DNA of 64,000 nt from Alkalinema sp. FACHB-956 (GCF_014697025.1 NZ_JACJRC010000003.1:186001-250000); one strand, 5' to 3'. Positions 27,019-37,165 are shown, numbered from the stretch's first letter. Program-made: numbers and translations. Notes: generated by a model from the letters alone, not told the origin.

Positions 27019-28011
27019 CCACTGTTCACCCAACTAAGTAATGAATTTTCCATGAGATCTCCACAGCACATTGATAAGGTTATGGGTTCTGAGATTGAAT
27101 CGTAAGGCAACAGTGGGTTTCTAACTGCTATCAGTGGACACACCTGCAATCCCAAACACGCAATCTAATAAAGAATATTAAGGAAAGGGGATAACTGCAA
27201 AAAGAATGGGTGCAAAAGATGCAATTATCAGCTATTCCAGGGCAGATTGAATGAAGAATTTTCAATCGTAAAACAACATCACCGATCAATCAAACTTTAC
27301 TACTGATAGCGAATCCAGCAAACAATCTAAAGAGTTAGATTCAGACATATCTAAAGAGTGAGACATCAAACATAAAACACATGATTGGAAGTCAAAATTC
27401 CACTCCAAGAGGTAGCCCGAGAAATGAAGTCCGATCGCGATGCAAACCCCAAAACAACCTAAAAACCATTGATGAAGAATCACTGGACTCTATGCCACAA
27501 CCGCTGATTGACTCTCTAGCTGATTGACTCTTTAGATTGATTCTTGCACCGCTTGCAGTTCTGATGACGAGCCATCCTGCCAACAGGCTCCTACTCACCT
27601 CCTCAATCATCACAGGGGGCAACAGTCCTAATGGAATTGCCAACCTTAAGACGTGATTCGTGTTGTCCGTGATTCGTGTTATCCCCAATTGTTATACCCA
27701 ATAGTGTTATACCCAGTAAATGTGGAACAGGGGTAGAAAGACAGGATACAAAACGAAACTAGAGCAGCTAGGTTCAGTCATAAAGCCCAACTCCTTTAGA
27801 ACTCAACAATAAACATCGTCTACAGAAGAGTTATAGACGGACAAATTCAACCCTCAAAAGTACGGATCACCACACTCTAATTGATCTCAATACAGTTTCA
27901 TGTGAATGAACTCATTTTTTTTGTTTTATTCTAAAAATAATTCCAGTCCGTGACCAACGGTATTTTTGAAATTGAAAGAAAAACAAACAGCCTTAAGTTT
28001 TTGGATAAGAA
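27019..28011. other. AT-rich gene-poor interval
   Basis: About 1 kb with no convincing coding sequence. Small minus-strand frames at 27286-27483 and 27392-27688 overlap each other and show no family pattern. Short direct repeats occur (for example TGATTCGTGTT at 27652 and 27668, and TTATACCCA near 27693 and 27706). It may hold regulatory DNA for the glycosyltransferase. Confidence 0.4.
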
Positions 28012-28044
28012 TAATAAAAACTAAGGTTCGGATATCCGAACCTT
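28012..28044 (-). terminator. Terminator downstream of the methyltransferase gene
   Basis: A palindrome AAGGTTCGGATATCCGAACC plus TT (28023-28044) is followed on the minus strand by AGTTTTTATTATT. It lies 180 bp past the methyltransferase stop, giving a long 3' untranslated region. The plus strand has CCTTTT, so it may work both ways. Confidence 0.75.
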
Positions 28045-28223
28045 TTGCAATCAAAAAATAGCCAAATAGACCGTTCGTAGGAATGACCGCAGTTTATTTT
28101 TCTAGCGTGTTGAATGTACTGAACCCACGATCGACAGCTTCCTAATTTGTCCAATCATTCATCTAATCTTCCTAGTAATTCTTCTAGAATTAACCAACCA
28201 TTTTCAGGACGATGTCCTTTGAA

Positions 28224-29177
28224 TTACGGTAATTTAAATGACACGATCGTTCGGTGACGCGGATCGCTAGCAACGGTTTTCACGTTGGCAAATCCGGTTT
28301 TGGCTAGATTGGCCTCTACGTCGAAGGTGTAATACTCGTCACTCCAGGGTTCTGTACTTTTCATCAACGTAAATAAGACCGGCGGCAAATTTTGGATGAC
28401 GGGAGATTTGGGATTGTTATCCACGATCGCGAAACACCCACCGGGCCGTAGCAACCGTAACACTTCCTGGAAAATTTGGTGGGTTGCCTCCTGGGGCAGT
28501 TCATGCAGCACAAATTGCAGCGTAATTAAATCGAAAGACCCATCGGGGAGGCCAGATTGTTCCGCTTGGGCGTGGAGCCATTGGGCAATTTCATGATGGG
28601 TATCCCGCTGCCGCGCCACCGCTAGCATGTGGGGCGACAGATCTAGCCCGATCGTTCGCACAGGCGTCGTCTGCCGCTGTTGGTAAAACCGATGCAGAGC
28701 CAGGGTCGAGATCCCCACGGAACAGCCGATATCCAGCACATCCTGCACAGTATCAGGGCCGCAGTCCGCCAGCACCTGATGGAAGGTCGATCGCAGGCGA
28801 TCGTGGGCCACCTGCCAAGTTAGCGGCTCATTCTTCCAAACCCGCAGGGCCATGGCGTAGGTGGCGGACTCTGCCTCAAAGGCCGCATCCCAGCAGAGGT
28901 TACCCGCATCGTAGGCATGGAAGGGCACTTGGTAATAGTCGGGATAGGTCACCGCCGGATTACTGACCTCCGCCAGCCGTTCCTGGAGGCCAGCGGCGGC
29001 CAACGTGGCATAATTTTTGCGCCATGCCACCCCATTTTTTTCAGCGGTGTTGATGAGCACTTGCCGCGCCTGACGCTTCATCAATTGGTAAATCGGCTTG
29101 GTTTGGATGAGGACATTGACAGCCCGTGATAAAAAATCTTCCCCCGCCCAATCTGGCTTCGTTTTCGTCATCGTCAT
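28224..29177 (-). CDS. Class I SAM-dependent methyltransferase
   Basis: 317 residues. A helical N-terminal part of about 130 residues precedes a Rossmann methyltransferase core: motif I VLDIGCSVGISTLAL (about 142-156), the acidic strand-2 end TIGLDLSPHMLAVARQR, the strand-4 region DGSFDLITLQFVLHELP, then LLRPGGCFAIVDNNP. The N-terminal domain and tail (VASDPRHRTIVSF) are like uncharacterised cyanobacterial methyltransferases. The substrate is unknown. The upstream YyaL-like gene is on the same strand 61 bp away, so cotranscription is possible. Confidence 0.88.
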   Translation of the reverse strand: MTMTKTKPDWAGEDFLSRAVNVLIQTKPIYQLMKRQARQVLINTAEKNGVAWRKNYATLAAAGLQERLAEVSNPAVTYPDYYQVPFHAYDAGNLCWDAAFEAESATYAMALRVWKNEPLTWQVAHDRLRSTFHQVLADCGPDTVQDVLDIGCSVGISTLALHRFYQQRQTTPVRTIGLDLSPHMLAVARQRDTHHEIAQWLHAQAEQSGLPDGSFDLITLQFVLHELPQEATHQIFQEVLRLLRPGGCFAIVDNNPKSPVIQNLPPVLFTLMKSTEPWSDEYYTFDVEANLAKTGFANVKTVASDPRHRTIVSFKLP

Positions 29178-29238
29178 GGTTGCCCCTATCTAGTCATCTA
29201 TGTAAATCTATTGATTTTATTGGTTTTATTCTAGGGTT

Positions 29239-31320
29239 TTATGGATCCCCTGGGATGGAGTCCACAGAATAAATCGCCCGAATCTGCTCCCATAAATGAT
29301 CCCACGATCGCGCGGGTTCCTGGCAAGCCAATCCCTGACACAGGAGGGCGACCGTTCCAGTGGGAAGTTCGTCGGTTAGTTGCAAAACCGTCGTGGGGAG
29401 GTAGTCCTGGGCTAACTGCGTAATACCGTCTGGGGTGGTGCGGATCAGAGTACCGTGGTGGAACCAATCCAAGGCGGCAAACAAACTGGGACAGGACTGG
29501 GGCGATCGCTGGAGGATGCTACTAAAGGCCATCAGGGCTTTTTCTGCCTGGTCTCGATAGGTTAAATGTTCAGTTAACAGAGACAACCGGACTAAATTGG
29601 CGATCGCGATCCCGTTGGCCGAGGGGGTTGCATTATCCAAATAACTCCGTTCCCGGAGCAGCAGATCCTGACTCGCATCCTTGGCCGTGTTGAAGTACCC
29701 GCCGCTTTCCTCACTCCACAGATAGAGGTCAAATTCGGTTTGTACGTCGATCGCCGCCGTCAGCCAGGAGTCCGCTTGATCAGGGGCGATCGCTAACGTT
29801 GCTTGGTGCAGATCTAGCAAGGCTTTAATCAAAAAGGCATAGTCCTCCGACTGGGCGGGAACGCTGACTTGTCCACTGTAATTCAAGCGATAGAGGCGGG
29901 AGTTTTGCCGTTGTTGCATCCAGATAAATTGGGCGCACTGGGCCGCCAACTCTAAATAGCCTCCGTTCCCCCAGACCGCTGCCGCCCGAGCCAACCCAGA
30001 AATCATGAGGCTATTCCAGGCCACAATCATTTTGGTATCGGTCACAGCGGGAATACGTCCCGGCCAAGGATGGGTTTTCGCAGTTTGATTGTCAGGAGCC
30101 GGAGGGAAGGTTTCGACTTGGCTGGGGATCGCACCATACCGGAGCACAAACAGTTTCTCTAGGGCGGTTTCGACCGTTGGACTGAGGGCCTCAGCGTGGC
30201 TGCGTTGCAGAACATTTGCCCCTTCAAAATTGCCCCCTGGGGTCACGGTAAATTGCGTCGTGAGTTCCTGCAATTCCGAAGCGCTCAGGTGGGCTTGTAG
30301 GTCATCAAAGCGCCAAACGTAAAAAGCCCCTTCCTCCGGTTCCGCATCCTCTGGCGTCAGAAAACTATCCGCATCCTGGGCGGCATAGAAATAGCCTGCG
30401 GGGGCGGCCATTTCCCGTTGTAGCCATTGCACTGTGCGATCGATCGATCGGGCAAAACTGGGCGACTGCGTTCCCAGGCTCCACAAATTAGCCAAATATT
30501 CCATAATCTGGCCATTGTCGTAGAGCATTTTTTCAAAATGGGGCACGGTCCAAGTGGGATCGACGGTGTAGCGATGGAAGCCCCCAGCCACGTGATCAAA
30601 AATCCCCCCCAAGGCCAAATCCAAGCCCCGTTGCACCGCAATTTCTGCCGTATTTTCCGATGTTTCTAGGCTCAAGCGGGTATTCCGGAGCGCGGCATCG
30701 GCGTAGGGAATCATGGGGAAACTGGGGCCAGGATTTTTACCGGATATGATCGAAGTGCTATAGGCCAATCCCTTGCGCAGAACCGCGAGATCGAGGGTGC
30801 GATCGGGGTTGAGCAAGGCCATTTTTTGCAATCCACCTAGAATTTCTTCAGTGATTTCTCCTAGCTTTTCCTTATCTTGATCATAGAATTTACGTAATGA
30901 TTGCAACACTTGCAAAAACCCGGCCCGCCCATATTTGGGTTCGACGGGAAAGTAGGTGCCACCATAGAAGGGAATTAACTCATCGGGCGTCAGAAAAATA
31001 TTGAGCGGCCAGCCCCCCTGCCCCGTCATCATCTGCAACGCTTGCATATAAATGCTATCGAGATCGGGTCGTTCTTCCCGATCGACTTTAATGGGCAAAA
31101 AGTAGGTGTTGAGGTAATCCGCAATGATGGGATCGGAAAAGGCTTCGCCCTCCATCACCGTACACCAATGACAACTGGAATACCCGATCGAAAGAAAAAT
31201 CGGTTTATTGTCCCGCCGCGCAGCTTCTAAGGCTTCATCGCACCAGTACCACCAATCGATCGGGTTGTTGGCATGTTTGCGGAGATAGAGACTTTGCGCC
31301 TGGGCGAGATGATTTGGCAT
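29239..31320 (-). CDS. Thioredoxin-domain protein of the YyaL/SSP411 family
   Basis: 693 residues. An N-terminal thioredoxin-like domain (about 1-170) has the family signature CHWCTVM in SIGYSSCHWCTVMEGEAF, followed by LPIKVDREERPDLDS and GGWPLNIFLTPD. The rest (about 180-690) is a six-hairpin (alpha/alpha) barrel resembling N-acyl-glucosamine 2-epimerase-like folds, with VAGGFHRYTVD, PHFEKMLYDNGQ and AWNSLMISGLARA. The family is widespread and the reaction unknown. Length is full. Confidence 0.93.
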   Translation of the reverse strand: MPNHLAQAQSLYLRKHANNPIDWWYWCDEALEAARRDNKPIFLSIGYSSCHWCTVMEGEAFSDPIIADYLNTYFLPIKVDREERPDLDSIYMQALQMMTGQGGWPLNIFLTPDELIPFYGGTYFPVEPKYGRAGFLQVLQSLRKFYDQDKEKLGEITEEILGGLQKMALLNPDRTLDLAVLRKGLAYSTSIISGKNPGPSFPMIPYADAALRNTRLSLETSENTAEIAVQRGLDLALGGIFDHVAGGFHRYTVDPTWTVPHFEKMLYDNGQIMEYLANLWSLGTQSPSFARSIDRTVQWLQREMAAPAGYFYAAQDADSFLTPEDAEPEEGAFYVWRFDDLQAHLSASELQELTTQFTVTPGGNFEGANVLQRSHAEALSPTVETALEKLFVLRYGAIPSQVETFPPAPDNQTAKTHPWPGRIPAVTDTKMIVAWNSLMISGLARAAAVWGNGGYLELAAQCAQFIWMQQRQNSRLYRLNYSGQVSVPAQSEDYAFLIKALLDLHQATLAIAPDQADSWLTAAIDVQTEFDLYLWSEESGGYFNTAKDASQDLLLRERSYLDNATPSANGIAIANLVRLSLLTEHLTYRDQAEKALMAFSSILQRSPQSCPSLFAALDWFHHGTLIRTTPDGITQLAQDYLPTTVLQLTDELPTGTVALLCQGLACQEPARSWDHLWEQIRAIYSVDSIPGDP

Positions 31321-31536
31321 GGTAAAAGATTAATAACAACAGATGAATCCAGGAATCAATCAGGTAACCATCCATCGATGGGATGGATCGAATTGGATGA
31401 TAAAAGCTCAACCGTAAAAAGTTAGAGCTGGAAAGTTAGATGGTGAAAGGTTACGTTTTTTAAAAATTGTGAATCAGGAACATCAATGCACAGTGGACAC
31501 ATAGGTCATGCTGTAGGTCAGCAATCCAGGGATTGG

Positions 31537-31556
31537 GCTGGAACTCGCTGGAACTA
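31537..31556. repeat. 10-bp tandem duplication across the hpnA stop
   Basis: GCTGGAACTC (31537-31546) then GCTGGAACTA (31547-31556); the last three bases are the hpnA stop (CTA on this strand). Confidence 0.9.
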
Positions 31557-32546
31557 AACATAACCAGACTGATAAAACCAATCAACGGCATCTAGAATCG
31601 CTTGACGAATCGGGGTTTGGGGTAAATTTAATTCTCGCACAGCTTTGCTGGCATCATAGAACATCCGCTGTTGAGCCATGCGCACTCCATCGATCGGCAC
31701 CGAGGGCGTTTTGCCCAAGCGTGCCAGCAGTTTTTCATCCAGCCACGCCACCCCTAGGGGAATCCAACTGGGAATGCTGTACTTCGGAGCCGGTAATCCA
31801 GTGAGCTCAGCCAATTCATCCAGAAAGGCTTTCAACGACAGATTTTGATGACCCAGAATATAGCGATCGCCCGATCGTCCCTGTTCCAAGGCTCGCAGGT
31901 GCCCCCAACAAACATCTTGCACATGAATGAAATTCAATCCCGTATCCACATAGGCGGGCATGTTGCCCTGCAAAAATCGCAGAATAATGTCGCCCGTGGG
32001 TGTTGGTTTCACATCCCAAGGCCCGATCGGACTACTGGGATTAACGATCACCACCTCTTGCCCCGCCTGTGCCGCTTGAATGGCTTCCTGTTCCGCCCAG
32101 TATTTCGATTGTTTATACACACCGATTAACTTATTTGGGGGAGATTGATAGGTTTCATTGGTGGTTGTAGCGTTGGGATCAATGCCGATCGCGGCCACGG
32201 AACTGGTATAAACGGTGCGGGCGATCCCTGCCTGTCTCGCGGCCTGCAAAATATTACGGGTGCCCACAACATTGGCCTGGTAGAGCACATCCCGATCGCG
32301 CTGCCAGAGGGAGTAATGGGCTGCCACATGGAAGAGGGCTTCACAGCCTTGCAGTAAATGCGCAAAATTGGGATCCGTCAGATCCCCTTCCACCTGTTCC
32401 AAATCCCCCAGGTGCTCTAACCCTGCAAGATTTGTCCGCGATCGATGGGGCCGTACCAAAGCCCGCACACGGTACCCTTGAGCCAACAACAACCGCACGA
32501 GATTGGCTCCCACAAAGCCCGTTCCCCCCGTCACAAACACCTTCAT
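31554..32546 (-). CDS. hpnA: NAD-dependent epimerase, hopanoid-associated (HpnA-like)
   Basis: 330 residues of the extended short-chain dehydrogenase type: nucleotide-binding FVTGGTGFVGANLVRLLL at the N-terminus, then YTSSVAAIG, and the catalytic Tyr-x3-Lys in VYKQSKYWAE (about 143-152), followed by VIVNPSSPIGPWDVKPTPTG, which is typical of HpnA. HpnA is often found with hopanoid genes and is presumed to act on a sugar in hopanoid side-chain building; its reaction is not settled. No other squalene/hopene gene is in the window except a possible HpnG-like phosphorylase at 33891. Confidence 0.87.
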   Translation of the reverse strand: MKVFVTGGTGFVGANLVRLLLAQGYRVRALVRPHRSRTNLAGLEHLGDLEQVEGDLTDPNFAHLLQGCEALFHVAAHYSLWQRDRDVLYQANVVGTRNILQAARQAGIARTVYTSSVAAIGIDPNATTTNETYQSPPNKLIGVYKQSKYWAEQEAIQAAQAGQEVVIVNPSSPIGPWDVKPTPTGDIILRFLQGNMPAYVDTGLNFIHVQDVCWGHLRALEQGRSGDRYILGHQNLSLKAFLDELAELTGLPAPKYSIPSWIPLGVAWLDEKLLARLGKTPSVPIDGVRMAQQRMFYDASKAVRELNLPQTPIRQAILDAVDWFYQSGYV

Positions 32547-32983
32547 GGTTTAGGACGCACATTTTTGACGCAACAATTACTTATTGTTACAGGTTTTGCC
32601 AGGAATTCTTTACATTTTCAGGTTTTACAATCACTGAAGAAATTGCTGGAATCTTTAGCTCATAATGCTTTGATTGGTTTACACCAACATTTTGATCCAT
32701 TATCTAGGATTGAAAAACAGGAGGCTATCCCCGTAGAATGTCTGTGGTATTACAATTAGCGTCTCAGTTCAGTTTTCTGAGTCAGGTTTTCTGAGTTAGA
32801 TTTTTATAGTGCATATAGTTGATCAGCGTTTGATCAGAATTGGATCTCTCACCGTTGGAGTTCAATTCTGTTGAGGTTGTCTATTGAGGTTTTGAGTTCA
32901 TAATCCGATGATGATTTCCGGTTCTAATAAGGTGTTCCTGAAATGTTCCGATGGATGACCTTGGTATAACAGGAGATCCCCCT
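32547..32983. other. Divergent intergenic region
   Basis: About 440 bp between hpnA and the exported protein gene, AT-rich with a short CAG-TTTTCTGAG repeat near 32770-32800. AGGAG before 32984 fits a ribosome site. No gene seen. Confidence 0.4.
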
Positions 32984-33796
32984 ATGGTATGGCTACGTCC
33001 CCATTGTTTAATCGATCGTTGTTTAGTCGATCGTTGCCGTAACTTGATCCAGCAAAGCAGCCCGAAATCCCTGGGGCAAGTCCTGGGAATGGGACTGGCT
33101 GGTGTGTTGGTGGGCAGCGGTCTAATCGCCTCGCTTGCAGAAGCCAAAACCCGCACATCGGTCTTTCGTCATCGATCGTCCCGTTCTGTCGCTTCCAAAC
33201 CTGCGCCCACTACAGGTAAATTGCAAGGAGGAAAATTACAAGCCAACGTTAAATTACCAACCAAGGCACAGACTAAATCCCAAACTAAATCGCAGCGATC
33301 GCCGCAGGTCAAGGCCCAAAAGTTGATGCCAGTCAGAGCCGGTCAACCCCCGATCGCGAAACTTCAGCAAACCCAGACCCAGACCCTCGCAGCCAGTCCT
33401 GTCCCAGCCCGCCCATCGGTCAAAACCATTTCCCAGGCTGCTTTACCCATTGCTGCATCCAAAGTGCAAGCCCGTAGTTCGATCGGGACTTTAGCGACCC
33501 GCAGCTATCCCCAGGATTGGTGTTTGGTCACGGCGGGGGAAACAACCCTTTTCCGGGATTCGCAGGATCAGTTTGATATTTTCTGCGGGGGCGACCAGCC
33601 AACTTTAGCGGTTTCCCAAACCGCCGTCCAAGATTTTTTTCCAGCCTCCAAAAAATCCTCCACGTCCCTGCGCATTTTGCCCATGGGTTCCTGTGATTCC
33701 CAACGCAGTGATGTGTTTAAATCCGCCAACCAGACCACCTTTGCTGGAGATCCCAAACGTTACGGTGTGGACATTGTTTGTATGAGTACCCGTTGA
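32984..33796 (+). CDS. Probably exported basic protein of unknown function
   Basis: 270 residues from the ATG at 32984. A cysteine- and arginine-rich start is followed by a hydrophobic stretch (VLGMGLAGVLVGSGLIASLA, about 35-55) ending in a possible cleavage site AEA. The middle (about 60-180) is Lys/Gln/Ala/Pro-rich and low complexity (KAQTKSQTKSQRSPQVKAQK). The last 95 residues are a compact domain with four Cys (DWCLV, IFCGG, MGSCDSQ, IVCMS) that may form two disulfides. I do not recognise the domain. Confidence 0.65.
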   Translation: MVWLRPHCLIDRCLVDRCRNLIQQSSPKSLGQVLGMGLAGVLVGSGLIASLAEAKTRTSVFRHRSSRSVASKPAPTTGKLQGGKLQANVKLPTKAQTKSQTKSQRSPQVKAQKLMPVRAGQPPIAKLQQTQTQTLAASPVPARPSVKTISQAALPIAASKVQARSSIGTLATRSYPQDWCLVTAGETTLFRDSQDQFDIFCGGDQPTLAVSQTAVQDFFPASKKSSTSLRILPMGSCDSQRSDVFKSANQTTFAGDPKRYGVDIVCMSTR

Positions 33797-33890
33797 GACG
33801 ACTGGCAGGAGACGGGCTGGGTTCTCGGGCTGGGGCAGTGCAAAACCATGGCACACTCTAGAAGACCTAGATTGTGGCTGAGTCATTACT

Positions 33891-34628
33891 GTGAGTGTTC
33901 CAACGATTTTGGTGCCCCGAGGGGCGGAGTATCAAGCGGTTTGCCGAGGGTTACAATCCCAGGGGCCCCTAGACCGATCGCCCCAGACAGTTTCTCCAGA
34001 CTTGCCGCAGGTGTTAGCAATCCCCGCCGGGTTGTCTCCGGTGAAGCGTTGGTTGGAGGAATTTGCGGCCAATACCTCTCCTTTGCCATCAGCAATTTTG
34101 GTCATGGGGGTATGTGGAGCCCTGCGAGATCGAGGGAATCAAGACACGATCGGATCCGCTGTAGTTTACCAGTCCTGCCTGGATCCTACAGGTCAGTCTT
34201 GGCATTGTGCCAATCTAACTCAAATCGGCATTGCTTCAGCCATCGTTAACCCACTCGCCCTGCCCGCCAGCACAGGCATCACCTGCGATCGCGTGATTCA
34301 CCTCGCCCAGGAAAAACAACAGCTTGCCCAACAGCTTCAGGCCGACGTGGTGGATATGGAAAATACGGCAATTTTGGAATTTTTCAGCCAGCACAACATT
34401 CCCGTAGCGATCGTGCGGGTGATCAGTGACGATGCCCACCACGATTTACCCGACCTCTCCCAGGGCTTTGATGAAAATGGCCAACTGCGCCCGATCACCC
34501 TAGCCCTAGCCATGCTCCGCCGACCGATCGCAGCAGTGCGGCTGATCCGGGGTTCCCTCACTGCCCTGAAAATCCTGGAACGCTTGAGTGGAGAACTGAT
34601 ACAATCACCCTGTTCATCTCAAGACTGA
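33891..34628 (+). CDS. Phosphorylase-superfamily protein, HpnG-like nucleosidase/phosphorylase
   Basis: 245 residues starting at GTG. The superfamily signature appears as ILVMGVCGAL near residue 75 and VVDMENTAILEFF (about 163-175), then VAIVRVISDDAHHDLP. The C-terminal phrase LRPITLALAMLRRP and the helical RLIRGSLTALKILERL resemble HpnG, which releases adenine from adenosylhopane, more than MTA/SAH nucleosidases. That assignment is from pattern only. It is 8 bp upstream of murG on the same strand, so the two are likely cotranscribed. Confidence 0.75.
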   Translation: MSVPTILVPRGAEYQAVCRGLQSQGPLDRSPQTVSPDLPQVLAIPAGLSPVKRWLEEFAANTSPLPSAILVMGVCGALRDRGNQDTIGSAVVYQSCLDPTGQSWHCANLTQIGIASAIVNPLALPASTGITCDRVIHLAQEKQQLAQQLQADVVDMENTAILEFFSQHNIPVAIVRVISDDAHHDLPDLSQGFDENGQLRPITLALAMLRRPIAAVRLIRGSLTALKILERLSGELIQSPCSSQD

Positions 34629-34636
34629 AACTAACT

Positions 34637-35728
34637 GTGGTGTCTCAATCGTCCCGTCGGCTCTTAGTAGCAGCCAGTGGAACCGGAGGACATGTGTTCC
34701 CCGCCGTCGCGATCGCGGAACAACTTCCGGACTATCACATTGAATGGCTGGGGGTGCCCGATCGCTTGGAAGTGCAACTGGTGGGCGATCGCTATCGGTT
34801 GCATACCGTTCGGGTGGCGGGCTTCCAAGGCAAACCGGGACTAAGGACGCTGAAAACCCTGTTCAAACTGATTCGGGCCATTGGGTCAGTCCGAAAAATT
34901 CTGAAGCAGGGCAAATTCGACGGTGTTTTCACCACCGGGGGCTACATTTCCGCGCCTGCTATTTTGGCGGCCCGATCGCTGGGACTCCCCGTCGTATTGC
35001 ATGAATCCAATGCGCTGCCGGGGAAGGTGACTCGGTTCTTTGCGCCGCGCTGTACCGCTGTGGCGATCGGCTTCCAAGCGGCGGCCCAGTACCTCAAAGC
35101 CAAAACCGTTTACACCGGAACGCCTGTGCGGGCGCAATTTCTTGCGGAACCCGGAACCTCCGACAATTTAGACGATTTAGGCATTCCTGAAGGCGTCCCG
35201 TTAGTGGTCGTTGTTGGGGGCAGTCAGGGAGCAGTGGCGGTGAATCGGTTAGTACGGCAATGCAGCCCCGCTTGGTTTGAGCAGGGAATTTGGGTTGTGC
35301 ATTTGACCGGAGAGTCCGACCCAGAAGCCGAGAGTTTACACCATCCGCAATACATTGCCCGATCGTTCTATCACAACATGGCGGCCTTGTTCCGCCGCGC
35401 CAACTTAGCTATTAGCCGCGCGGGGGCTGGAACGCTAACGGAACTCGCGATCGCGCACACTCCGTCGATTCTGATTCCCTATCCCTCTGCAGCAGAGGAT
35501 CACCAAGCCTTTAATGCACGCGTATTTGTGGAAGCGGGAGCGGCGGAAATGTTTCGTCAGGAAAAACTACTTCCGGAAACGCTACAGTCGATCGTGCTGG
35601 AATTGCTCGCTGCACCAGAGCAGCTACAAAAAATGTCGGCCCAAGCGGCATCGCTAGCTGTGCCGGACAGCGCAATCCAAGTCGCAGACTTACTCCGTAA
35701 TTTAATTGAACGTCACTCGCATGAGTGA
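34637..35728 (+). CDS. murG: UDP-GlcNAc:undecaprenyl-PP-MurNAc-pentapeptide GlcNAc transferase
   Basis: Makes lipid II from lipid I on the inner face of the plasma membrane. 363 residues, GT-B fold: LVAASGTGGHVFPAVAIA at the N-terminus (the usual GGTGGH is SGTGGH here), FTTGGYISAPAILAA, and VLHESNALPGKVTRF. The C-domain has VVVGGSQGAVAVNR and the donor-binding SRAGAGTLTELA and ILIPYPSAAEDHQAFNA. Start GTG at 34637 or the adjacent GTG. A strong terminator lies 150 bp downstream. Confidence 0.95.
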   Translation: MVSQSSRRLLVAASGTGGHVFPAVAIAEQLPDYHIEWLGVPDRLEVQLVGDRYRLHTVRVAGFQGKPGLRTLKTLFKLIRAIGSVRKILKQGKFDGVFTTGGYISAPAILAARSLGLPVVLHESNALPGKVTRFFAPRCTAVAIGFQAAAQYLKAKTVYTGTPVRAQFLAEPGTSDNLDDLGIPEGVPLVVVVGGSQGAVAVNRLVRQCSPAWFEQGIWVVHLTGESDPEAESLHHPQYIARSFYHNMAALFRRANLAISRAGAGTLTELAIAHTPSILIPYPSAAEDHQAFNARVFVEAGAAEMFRQEKLLPETLQSIVLELLAAPEQLQKMSAQAASLAVPDSAIQVADLLRNLIERHSHE

Positions 35729-35880
35729 TCACGGCTATCACAATGCAACGGTCATTGGTAAACAGGAACGCACAACTTCGAATTACACCTCACATTACAA
35801 CACCATCGCTAATTCACCCACTAACCATTCTTCACCAGCTCAACATTGTTAACCAGCTCAATACCAGCTAAACACAAGTA

Positions 35881-35912
35881 AGCAGCACGATCGAGCGATC
35901 GTGCTGCTTTTT
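35881..35912 (+). terminator. Rho-independent terminator of murG
   Basis: Arms AGCAGCACGATCG and CGATCGTGCTGCT (13 bp each, HIP1-like core) with an AG loop, followed by five T. Confidence 0.85.
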
Positions 35913-35963
35913 CAACCAACAACTAGCCACTAACAACTGGTATCAACAACCCATCATCCAATA

Positions 35964-36632
35964 CTAACCATCCATCGCTGCAACAACATGGCGCATCTCA
36001 TCCACCGCAGTATGACCATTCTTTTCATGACCATTGGATAAATGGTGAGTATGCCCATTATTCTTACGAGGCTGAATTACACCATAGCCACCGTGATTAC
36101 GTTTATAAATCACATTGATTTCACTCGTTTCTACGTTACAGAACATGTAGAAATCATGATCAATGTTTTCCAACTGTTCCAATGCATCTTCCATCGTCAT
36201 GGGAGGCATGGCAAAGTATTTCACCCGCACCACATCAGACGGTAACGCAGGAGCCCGATCGAGCTTCAGATCGGTCACAACGGGCTGCTCTGCCAGAGCC
36301 ACTGAGGTTTTGACGGGTTCTCGGTTGCGGTCTCGCCGTTTCTCTTTGTACTTGCGGAGTTGTCGAGACAGCTTATCCGCCACCATATCAATGCTAGCGT
36401 AGAGGTTTTCGGAACTCTCCTGCGCCCGCACCACATTGGACCCATTCACAAAAATCGTAACCTCCGCAGTTTGTCTGGGAGTTATCCGGGGATTCCGTTC
36501 GACTGATAGATCGACATCTACTTCGGTTAACAGATGGTCAAAATGTGCCGCTGCCTTTTCAATCTTCTGATGGACATACTCACGAATCGCATCCGTAATA
36601 TCGATATTTTTGCCCTGGATAACAAGCTTCAT
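35964..36632 (-). CDS. hpf: Ribosome hibernation-promoting factor, long form (LrtA/HPF)
   Basis: 222 residues from the Met at 36632, set by a strong GGGGAGG ribosome site 8-14 bases upstream; the ORF extends to 36710 but lacks this support. The N-terminal HPF/YfiA domain ([20 protein letters not shown] to about 100) binds the decoding site of the small subunit. The C-terminal domain ([20 protein letters not shown], then [18 protein letters not shown]) dimerises ribosomes. A His/Asn-rich tail ends the protein. In cyanobacteria the gene is lrtA, expressed in the dark and with a long leader. Confidence 0.95.
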   Translation of the reverse strand: MKLVIQGKNIDITDAIREYVHQKIEKAAAHFDHLLTEVDVDLSVERNPRITPRQTAEVTIFVNGSNVVRAQESSENLYASIDMVADKLSRQLRKYKEKRRDRNREPVKTSVALAEQPVVTDLKLDRAPALPSDVVRVKYFAMPPMTMEDALEQLENIDHDFYMFCNVETSEINVIYKRNHGGYGVIQPRKNNGHTHHLSNGHEKNGHTAVDEMRHVVAAMDG

Positions 36633-37165
36633 AAAGCTTCCTCCCCTGAAAGGATGGGTTAGTTGAGCATTCAAATAAATTTGTGTAAGCAATACACACG
36701 CAATACACAAATGGCATCTATAGCGTTCCCATTAGGTCTATGACCGTGATGTTAGAAAGTATAACGAAAATGTTTCTCGATCGTGACCTAATTTAAGTGA
36801 AATTGTTAGACAACATGGAGAGTTACTTTCTGAACCAGTCATTTAACCTGCGAATTCTATAGAAGTAACCCGATGCTAGCACCTTGACTAAAAAACCCAC
36901 CACTAGAGCTTTCTCCGCCACGGAGAGAGGCTAGGGTGAGTTCATTGGGCGAGTCTCTTATGCACAATGGATTTATAGTGCGAGATAGTTTTCAAGATGC
37001 ATCGCTGAATCAGGTTATGTATTTAACCTAACATCTTCCTCGGATCAAAACGATCAGTTTTAAAAGTGTGTTGCATCCTGTGACAATTCTTGATTTAACC
37101 TGCTGCAAAAGCTCGTACATTCTCCGATGGCAGGTGCTACCTTGGTAAGTTGGGTCAGTAACATT
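36633..37165. other. Leader/intergenic region of hpf
   Basis: About 530 bp. lrtA genes in other cyanobacteria have a leader of a few hundred bases, so much of this may be transcribed on the minus strand. A small hairpin (TCTCCG-CCA-CGGAGA) lies at 36912-36926. No gene seen. Confidence 0.4.

Noticed and set aside
27286-27688. Overlapping minus-strand frames in the AT-rich interval
   Set aside because: No family pattern, no good start signal, and they overlap each other. Treated as chance.
32445-32759. Open frame of 104 codons overlapping the start of hpnA
   Set aside because: Most of it is antisense to hpnA, and the rest is AT-rich upstream DNA.
36294-36710. Upstream extension of hpf to 36710
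   Set aside because: The strong GGGGAGG site fits the Met at 36632, and the extra residues do not match the family start.
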